A stretch of DNA of 64,000 nucleotides, taken from Trichaptum fuscoviolaceum. Its lineage: Eukaryota > Basidiomycota > Agaricomycetes > Hymenochaetales > Trichaptaceae. The DNA lies in assembly GCA_910574455.1 (NCBI GenBank), contig CAJSYZ010000009.1, forward strand, positions 2,063,040 through 2,127,039, given 5' to 3'. Below the pieces are notes generated by a model that made no database searches, was not told the DNA's origin, and saw only the letters and a list, made by a program, of their open reading frames with translations. The position numbers and the translations under genes were made by a program. The stretch's first letter is position 1; every line of letters starts with the position of its first letter. Positions 56,637-64,000 of the stretch are shown here, one piece after another.

Positions 56637-59268
56637 GTCGCACACGAGCAGTGGCCGCAACTATGCCGTTATCAAACGGGGGTTGCGGTCCGTGGACATC
56701 GATCGGCTTGACTCACATTCCCCGTGGGTGAAGCTGGCTCGGAGACGCACGCAAGAGGTATTCGGCCGCGATGTGAGGCCGTGTCTGTGGCAAGTAAAAG
56801 TTGCACTTGCCGTTCTCAAGGGAGATAAGCATGTGTTGTCTATTGCACGAACAGGCTCCGGTAAAACACTCACATTTTGGATACCGATCCTTCTTACGGA
56901 CGACGGTATAACAATAATTGTTGTTCCTCTTAATTTATTGGCAAAGCAGAATGTCGACCAGCTGGGACTGGTTGGAATAAATTCAATAATGATAACCGCT
57001 GAAACGGCTACACCTGCTAATTTCGAGGTATGTACATCCTATCTAAATTAAGTCTATCTCTGGATTAATGGATGTGTAGGAAATAGAAAAAGGAAGAGTT
57101 CGGGTTATTGTAACAAACCCGGAACTTCTAATGAAGTCAGATAATACTGTTCCGGGCTTCGCAAGGCTATTTCAGAAGCCGGAGTTTACGTCCAGAATAA
57201 TAGGCCTTGTTATCGATGAGGCTCATTGTGTTGCTCAATGGGGTTCCTTCCGCCCGGAATACAAGGAGATCAGCCGGATGCACTCCGTACTTCCTGGTGT
57301 TAATTTTCACATCACATCTGCTACCCTCCCTCGATTCGTTCTGGATGACGTACTCGGTATCTTGCACATCACCCGGGATCAGTTGTTTGTTATGCACCGA
57401 AGCAATGACCGGCCGAATGTAGCAATAGTCGTCCGGGAGATGCAGCACCCCTTGGCCTCCTTTGCGGACTTGGATTTTTTAGTAGATGCTTGGGCGGCGG
57501 GTGGAAGCCCCCCTCCTAAGTTTCTTATCCTATTTGACAGCATCAGTGACTGCGTTAAAGCCGGCTTGAGGCTTCGATCTCGACTTGCGGCTCATAACCG
57601 GGACAAAATTAAATGGCATCACTCAGACATGTCGGCAGAATTCCGTGTGGAGGAGCTAGAAGCTCTGAAAGCAGGTCTTATAATAGGTCTCTGTGCAACA
57701 GATACCCTTGGTATGGTAAGTAAACCATTTCATATATTTCAGGAATGTACTGGTTGATCCGCCGAACAGGGAATGGATATTGCGGATTTTATATTTGTGG
57801 GACAATGGAAGGTTGAACGACTTACTATGTGTTCGTTCATGCAACGCTTGGGCCGAGCTGCCCGCAGTCTATCATTAAGGGCAACATTTGTTTTATTTGT
57901 CGAACCGAAGTACTTCGACTATCGAAGACAGTCGACTACCCGCAAGCGTACACTTCACGGCCCAGATGGCCCAGAAGGTCCAGAGCAACATCCTTGTAGC
58001 CCCAGCCAAATTCCCTCGAATAATGGTGTGCTTTCCCAAGGCCTTGACAACCAAATGCAGCCGACTGATGCATCAAGCCGGGTGCGGACCCTTGATGAGA
58101 TCAAAGAAGACAGGAATGCCGTGTATGCTGAATTCTTCCACACAAGTCAGGCAATATCGGCTACAAGTTCAGCAAATTCAAAGCCCACCGGTGTCATAGA
58201 GCCAGCAATCGAAGATATAGTTAATGCAGAAGACAGGGAGCTTGATTGTCGAAGGACACCAGAAGATATAACCTTCGAAAATGGCAAACTGCGTACGTAG
58301 TTAGGAATTTACGGTTTTCGATCAAGCGCTAATCATTACTTAATCAACATAAAGATAGCGATCATCTCCTTTGCGATGATACAATTCCCTCAGGCTGCCC
58401 ACGTTGCTCGCCCCAGGCCCCGGACCCCTGCTGCGACCTGTGTAATCCACAGGTCTTTGACGACCTTTTTTTTGCTCGTGAGCCGCCCCCACCCGCCCCC
58501 CCGAAGCCCGCAAAGAGCGCTCTCAAGCGCTACGCGAAGGACGAGCGCGACATGGCCCTCTGCGAGGCCTTGAATACCTGGCGACAAAAGGCCACGGTCG
58601 AAAAGTTTGGCGAGTCCGTCCTAAGGGACGTAGGCTCGGTTCTTGTGCTTTCCGACGGTCTACTGGAGAGATTGTTGGATTGCGCGCACTATGGGAAGAT
58701 AGGGACGTTGGAAGACTTACGACGTGAGGTGAGCTGGAGCTTGGTCGATGAACTCGGACCAGACGTGGTCAGGATTATCCTTGAGGTCAACCCCCCTCGC
58801 CCTCGAGCTCGAGCTAGTCGTCCGACTGGCGGGACACGTCGAGCGCGCCCTCTCCCTTCCAGGACAGCGTCTGCGCGGCCCCTGGCGACAAACTCGCGCA
58901 TTCTGAATTTGTCGCAATATACGCCGGCGACCATTGTGAGTATCCTTTGTATATGTGATCGTCTACAGATTTTCCAACCTCATTTCTATTGTAGCCCCCA
59001 TCGTCTTTTTATGCGAACCCGTTGTTACTCCCTTCGATTTCGGACAGCCTCCAGCGGCACGCGAATGGCGCGTCAGCGGCCGAAAGTTCGACGGCCACAG
59101 CCTCCACCTCTGCACCTTTGGTCAGCCAGCAACCTGTGGCTAAGAGAGTGCGCTGTAGTCTCTGTGGTCAGGAGGGACATAATAGTGCGTAATTTTTACC
59201 TCCTTTTATTGATTGATATGTGTACTTAAATTCGAGCAGAACGTCGACATCAGAGGGAGACAGCATAG
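56635..59268 (+). CDS. RecQ-family DNA helicase with C-terminal zinc-knuckle-like motif
   Basis: ATP-dependent 3'-5' DNA helicase family. Exons: 56635-57027, 57080-57715, 57770-58292, 58355-58935, 58995-59184 and 59240-59268. Helicase motifs in order: RPCLWQVKVALAVLKGDKHV, Walker A ARTGSGKTLTFW, Ia IIVVPLNLLAKQ, VIVTNPELL, Walker B IDEAHCVAQWG followed by the RecQ-type FRPEYKEI, III ITSATLP, IV FLILFDS, V ATDTLGMGMDIADF and VI FMQRLGRAARS. All key residues are present. After a spacer comes a Cys-rich patch (CDDTIPSGCPRC...PCCDLCN), a helical domain and, in the last two exons, CSLCGQEGHNKRRH. The ATG begins two bases before the inner end of the left repeat. No frame break was seen, so the gene looks functional. 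Confidence 0.9.
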
Positions 59269-59285
59269 CTTGGTTTTATTGAACC

Positions 59286-59388
59286 TGCATATTCTCTCCG
59301 GAAGCTGCTGTAGATGGGTGCACAATGGTCTTACTTGAAACGGCTGAGCGGTTCTCTTTTCTTGCATATTCTCTCCGGAAGCTGCTGT
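59286..59388 (+). repeat. Direct repeat of 26 bp between the two convergent genes
   Basis: TGCATATTCTCTCCGGAAGC followed by TGCTGT occurs at 59286-59311 and again at 59363-59388, 77 bases apart, within the short 3' interval between the two genes. Confidence 0.85.
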
Positions 59389-59551
59389 CAATTGAGAGCA
59401 TAGTATATATCTATTGTTATTTATTGCTAAGTACAATACATTAATTATAATGTCTCTTTCATATATCCAGTCGTGTGCAAAGCCTGACATTTGAAGTGTA
59501 AGCGTCAAATAGAAGATTTATCAACCAACGGTCAGACTCGCCTAACAATAT

Positions 59552-62047
59552 CTAATCTTCAATGAGCTCAACCGCAACATCATCCTCGGTCACCTCTTCT
59601 TCATCGCCATCAACCAACAAAGAAAGGCTATTAGTGCCGGTTTTTGAAGCTTCGTTTTCGAATTTTTCAATTCCGATCCCGACATAATTGGGTATGTGAT
59701 GTTCAGCAGAGCGACCTTCTGTTGAATATGTCAGGGTATTGAGTTTCTGGGATAATCGGGATAGAGCCGCGAATGTCGCAACAAGATCAGGATCACCGTG
59801 TCGGGTCGTCTTTGGTTTGAGAGCATATTGATCCTCGACAACCTTCTTGCAATCACGATATAGTTGAATGAGTATGGATTCCTCGATAATCCGTTTAACG
59901 GTGTAATTAGAACCGGAGCCTCCATAGATAACCTTTGTATATAAGTTATTAATTTCTAAAAGCCAATCCACTCCTCGAAATCCCATTGGTTTTCCAGTTG
60001 GATTGCAAAGCCAATTAGATCGAACGGCTTTTTTGAGACTCTCCGGGTACACAAAGTTAAGATCAATCAAGAACTCCAACAAATTAGTTGCATATTTGTG
60101 TTTCCCTGTCCCTTTGAAGATCGGAATCCATCGATGTAAACACACTTCGACTCGTCCGACGTCTCCGCTTCGAATTGAGTGTGCCGTCTCTTCATAGAGG
60201 AGAATGTAGTCAATACGAGTCAACATGTTCTCGTACTGATAATCCCGTTTTAAGGAACCGCTAAATCACATATTCTCGAGTGTGCGAGCTGGGGATGCAT
60301 ATTTTAATGCGAGTTCTCTGGAAATCGATAGTATTTCTTGAAGAGTTGGTTCCCGGGCTGCATATTTGTCCAAGGAATCGCAATCCAGCCATCGATTGTG
60401 CACATAAGTGCGCCAGCACTCCAAACGGTCTGCAATTCCAACGCGAACAATACAATCATCCATAATGTGAAAGCCGGCTTTGTTAGAGGAGATCTTCGAT
60501 GTAAGACTTGGATAGAATAGACGAATAAATGCAAGCATGGATGATTTGTCGGATTGGAGTTTTGCTGGAGAGATAAAAATGCGCCAGATAGCATCGGCAC
60601 ATGCAATCTTGACGTGAAACAGTCCGGGAATAAATATAATGAATTGCAGACGTCGACGCGACGATCTTTCGATTGATCGACGGATCTGCCCTGACTGTAT
60701 GCGCTCCCATGTCCAAGATCCCCGTGAAAGAAAATAACAACTTCTTCTACATCCTGCATCTCCGGGATGTCTTTAAGACATTTCTTGAGTTCCTCTATAT
60801 CCCAGACACCTGTCTGTTGCATTGCATTTATTATGGCATTTATATTGCCATCAACCGTGGAATTCTGGTAGTCCATTGATTTCAAGGGTGCCGACTGTGT
60901 TTTAAACACGGGTATCATGTCGACTCCCCTCGGAGATGGAATCTGGCTTCGGAATTGATGGAAGTACTCTGGCCCATGCGTGCATAGATCCATGGCAAAT
61001 TTCCAGCGGCAGAAATCCTCCTTTCGATTAAGGGACCCGGATGTCACGGTTTCAGGACGCAAAGTAAAGAGTAGAGCGGGATGATATATTGGAAGTGCAT
61101 ATTTGCGTCTGTCATTGTAGCGAGACCTCTCCCATAGATAGGTTGAGTGTTTAAGATCTGATATATTGGTGTGTGCGAGGTTGAGAATGAGTCCGGAGGT
61201 TAAATGTACCAATTTCGAAAAAGGCTCGTCTACTGTCCCAGTTGAATGTTTTAATGCGACATCGAAGTTATCCAGGGTATATCCGACCAGTAGAGATTGG
61301 CCAAATGTACGCAGATGCTTTTTGGATTCGGATGCCAAGGAGTGTATTGCATTGTTAATTGAGAATGCTGAAATGCTTGCATTTAATCGCCAGACAACAT
61401 CGATTACTCGCTCGGGTGTACTGCAAGCATGCAAGAATATTCCGTTAATCGATGCAAGGAGATTGCAATGTTGGTTATTCGCTATCAGAAGACTCGCGAT
61501 GTGCATGGATGTCTTCTGTAAGATGATGTATTGTTAACAGATATATATCAAATATATAACATAAACTGACCAGATTAAATATTCGGAGCCTCCATTCATC
61601 ATCCCCCCTTGCATTAGCCCCTCCTTCCGATAACAGAAGACTCTGCATGAGGTCCCATATATTAGGGGCCATCACAGACATCCTGGAGACCAGTTCTCCA
61701 GATGCAAAGTCAGATATTTGATAGGCTGTTGCATTGGAAGCATTGAAATGAAATCCGGCAGACTTGTTTGTAAGTCTCTTGATTTCGCCCTTGTATATCT
61801 CGGTTGAGAGGGATGTAGCCCACTTCAAGCAAGTACTAGCGCTTCTCCGGTGTTGCGCAAATGCGAGAAATATCGAGTCGGCATTGTCAAACACATCACG
61901 GACTAGAGAGCCGTATTCGGACGTAAATTCTTGATCATATTTGATCAGATTGACTATGAAGTCAGTTATTGAAAGATCTAAGTGCTTAAACGTGTCCAGA
62001 ACCGTCTTGTATTTTTGCCAGTCATTGAAGCTTTGCCAGTTATCCAT
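59552..62047 (-). CDS. DUF6589-type protein of the TIR element (frame broken)
   Basis: Minus strand. Exon 1 is 61571-62047; an intron (61516-61570) leads to a second exon from 61515. The order of conserved parts follows DUF6589 proteins known from agaricomycete genomes (recalled pattern): SGELVSRMSVMAPNIWDLMQ, STVDGNINAIINAMQQTGV, VVIFFHGDLG, then in another frame TWERIQSGQIRRSIERSSRR and RLQFIIFIPGLFHVKIACAD, AIWRIFI, and at the end EETAHSIRSGDVGRVEVCLH, GKHKYATNLLEFLIDL and NPTGKPMGFRGVDWLLEINN. A one-base break lies at about 60711-60717, after GDLG. A second unresolved joint lies near 60230-60270. The biochemical function is unknown. The start ATG lies two bases inside the right repeat's inner edge. 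Confidence 0.75.
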
Positions 62048-62048
62048 G

Positions 62049-62299
62049 ATCGAAGCTGGTCGACGTTAACGTACGTGCCGTATGTACAGTTACCAAATAT
62101 ATTTTTTTAAGGTTTTCTCACGCCGCGCGCCATCACGCGGATCCCCTGCGGTGACCGACGCTGCTTACGAATACATTTCTGCCAGGGTCCCTATGACCTC
62201 GTTAAAATTCCAAGTTTCAAAGTTTGGGTTGTTTGTTCATTTCTTAATATAGTAATTACATGTGGCGTGGAGGTCATAGGGACCCTGGGAAGGAGGATG
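62049..62299 (-). repeat. Right terminal inverted repeat (251 bp)
   Basis: Exact reverse complement of the left repeat by my reading, including the internal 18-base pair (62183-62200 and 62270-62287) and the TATA-like run. Its inner end lies one base before the ATG of the DUF6589 gene. Confidence 0.92.
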
Positions 62300-62308
62300 G
62301 GTCGAGGG
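62300..62308. repeat. Target-site duplication (right copy) of the RecQ-DUF6589 element
   Basis: GGTCGAGGG, identical to 56377-56385. The sequences beyond both copies differ. Confidence 0.85.
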
Positions 62309-64000
62309 TTGACATGCGGAGAGGTTGCACAATATGTGCGCGTATGTACGGCTGTGTACTAGCCGCTCCAGGCTCGAGGTGCGCGTATTTTTGCCGAATT
62401 AGTATGAAGTGACCGAGCCTTCTGTCCTGCTTTGCCTAAAAGTCTTCAACGAACGTCTGCTTCCAATACCCCACTTGTATCCGGTGGTAAGACCGACTTG
62501 AAGTTCTTTCCAAGTCGTACTTGCAAGCGGGTGCGGCGCTGTAATCTTGTCGTGCTTGTACGTACCGTAACGAAGGTTGACCGTGACATTACTTAGTTCA
62601 CCATAAGCGCAAGTACACCGGTAAAAAACACATGAAACTCATACGCACATTCAATAGCATAGCGGCGATCAAAAGTGTTTTACAGAAAAACTCGGAGCGT
62701 CCGAGAAATTCGGTTCCATTAATTCCATCTCTTTTTCTGTTTGCCTTTCAAGTCTCAATCCACCGTTTCCACACCTCATCAGCCCCCCCTTTTTTTCCCT
62801 CCTGAGTCCTGAATTATTGCATCACGAAAGAATCTGCCAGCGGTGGCGTTTGCGAGAACCTACACTGGCATGTCAGTGCCATGCAAATTGCGGTCGCTAT
62901 TGAGAGTACGTACATACAATGATTTAGGCGTAATCAAGCCGGAATCCTTGCGAGCGGAGGAGAGCGTGCCAGATCTGTATGTAATGTGCAATAGCATGTG
63001 CTTTGTAAGTTCAGAATGGGAAGCATATGCAAGGTGCAGATGATGCAGATCGACGATCATCTTCTCTCCGAAAACCGGGGGAGCTTCCCGGCCACTGGCA
63101 CTGGCACTGTCTGCCGGCAGTTTCCGAAATGCAGTTAAGCTCGATCTTCTTGCTTTTAGATGACTCAATTTAGTAATCAGCATGTAGGCGAGATACAGTG
63201 CACGATCAACCAGGTGGTCCTCAATCCCCAATTTACTTACGATATACCGTATTCTTGGCTTCTATATTGGTCTCGGCTTGTATATGGGACGAAGAGCCAA
63301 AATGATATCGGCCGTGTCTGACATATGTACAATGTAACAATACATATGTACGGAATAGTAGAGGCTATGACAGATGCGGGCCCGAATGTTGAATCTCATA
63401 CTGTTCATAGTGAGAAGGGCCCAGATAGTGAATCTGGAGATCTCGCATGTGCGATCTCGAAGACGTTTATCAATCAGGGAGCTCGCTCGAAAACCGTGAC
63501 GGGTGCAACGGATAGATAGATTGAATGAATGTCGGGTCTGACATGGGGGAGACCAACCCGAGAGAAAAAGAGAAGAAAAGAGAAGAAAAATAGAAAAATA
63601 GAACAATAGAAGTCGGATCTACGGACGAGAATCTGTCTGATACAAATCAGCGATGACACAAAAACGGAAGTAAATGTGAGACGTTTACCGGGAATGGTTG
63701 GGGGGGGGGGGGGAGAGAAAGAAAAGAAAAAATAACAACTTGAAGTTCCAAGGGAGACCGTAAGATATATCTATTCGATCACTGCACATGAGCCTGAGTC
63801 TGCGAATCAGATCCGTATCGTGCACCCGGCCCACTGGCATGCAAGTGGCCGCTAGCAGGAAATCGAGATTCGAGACTCGGAGACCTGAGATGGCGATGCG
63901 GATCTGAGCGTCCGAGTCATCGAATCATCGGTGACGACTGCCAGGTGGCACAGTGCGCGTGTCCAGACTCCAACTCGAAGATCCTCCTCAGGCATAACGC
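62309..64000. other. Intergenic or unassigned region to the window end
   Basis: About 1.7 kb with several short open frames, none with a recognised motif or splice partner. It includes an A/G-rich stretch (63560-63605) and a run of 14 G at 63700-63713, followed by A/G-rich sequence. Confidence 0.4.
63700..63713 (+). repeat. Poly-G run
   Basis: Fourteen consecutive G followed by an A/G-rich stretch. It is prone to length variation and sequencing error. Confidence 0.8.

Larger units (their letters stand above)
56386..62299 (+). mobile_element. Large TIR element carrying a RecQ helicase and a DUF6589 protein
   Basis: A 5,914-base element bounded by 251-base inverted repeats (56386-56636 and 62049-62299) that I read as identical over their whole length, and by a 9-bp direct duplication (GGTCGAGGG). 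The ends start CATCCTCCTTCCCAGGG. Inside, two genes converge: a RecQ-type helicase on the plus strand and a DUF6589 protein on the minus strand. Perfect repeats plus target duplication show a recent insertion as one unit. The 9-bp duplication is within the range of MULE-type elements, but I see no MULE transposase. Which protein does the transposition is unknown; DUF6589 is the natural candidate (inference). Confidence 0.88.

Noticed and set aside
56386..62299. Reading the inverted-repeat element as a Helitron or hAT/MULE transposon
   Set aside because: Helitrons lack inverted repeats and target duplications, and no hAT or MULE transposase motif was found. The 9-bp duplication alone is not enough to assign a superfamily.
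62860..63231. A 123-codon minus-strand frame near the right end
   Set aside because: No motif, no neighbouring exons and unremarkable composition. It is probably a chance frame.
63550..63720. Telomere-like or satellite sequence at the right end
   Set aside because: The stretch is simple A/G and poly-G sequence without TTAGGG-type repeats.

Overview
The window is nuclear DNA from a filamentous fungus, almost certainly an agaricomycete basidiomycete. Protein-coding genes are dense and cut by many short (about 50-60 nt) GT-AG introns. Some exons are as small as 12-13 nt. The mobile elements are a Ty3/Gypsy chromovirus and a DUF6589-type element, both typical of mushroom-forming fungi. Start and splice positions were read by eye from frame continuity and GT/AG signals, so small exons may be a few bases off.

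Left part (1-32.7 kb), mostly housekeeping genes: the 3' end of an unidentified gene (1-250); a Cid1-type nucleotidyltransferase (661-4001); LSM7 (4344-4871, minus); importin beta KAP95 (5174-8490); a membrane-anchored amidohydrolase (9646-12339); a rhodanese/dual-specificity phosphatase (12530-15280, minus); an MFS transporter (16887-19572); a small secreted cysteine protein (20179-20457, minus); a DHHC palmitoyltransferase (22895-24960); ornithine aminotransferase (25507-27800); an F-box protein (28342-30036); and a LIM-domain protein (31187-32639). Two palindromic MITE-like elements lie at 21.8-22.3 kb.

Middle part (34-47 kb), a damaged region: a nearly new chromovirus (34430-41134) with 818-bp LTRs and a 5-bp target duplication sits in the catalytic loop of a protein-kinase fragment. 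That fragment lies next to a broken mitochondrial EF-G fragment. They are followed by broken pieces of coatomer beta-prime and of a pentatricopeptide protein. Together they look like a chimeric array of captured gene fragments.

Right part: a cytidine-deaminase-like gene (47969-48895, minus), an Mpp6-like exosome cofactor (49415-50452), about 6 kb without a convincing gene, and then the most striking object. This is a 5.9-kb element (56386-62299) with apparently identical 251-bp terminal inverted repeats and a 9-bp target duplication. It carries two converging genes: a RecQ-type helicase with a terminal zinc-knuckle-like motif, and a DUF6589 protein. Both start codons sit at the inner edges of the repeats, so each repeat copy supplies the same upstream sequence. 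I see no gene after 62.3 kb.
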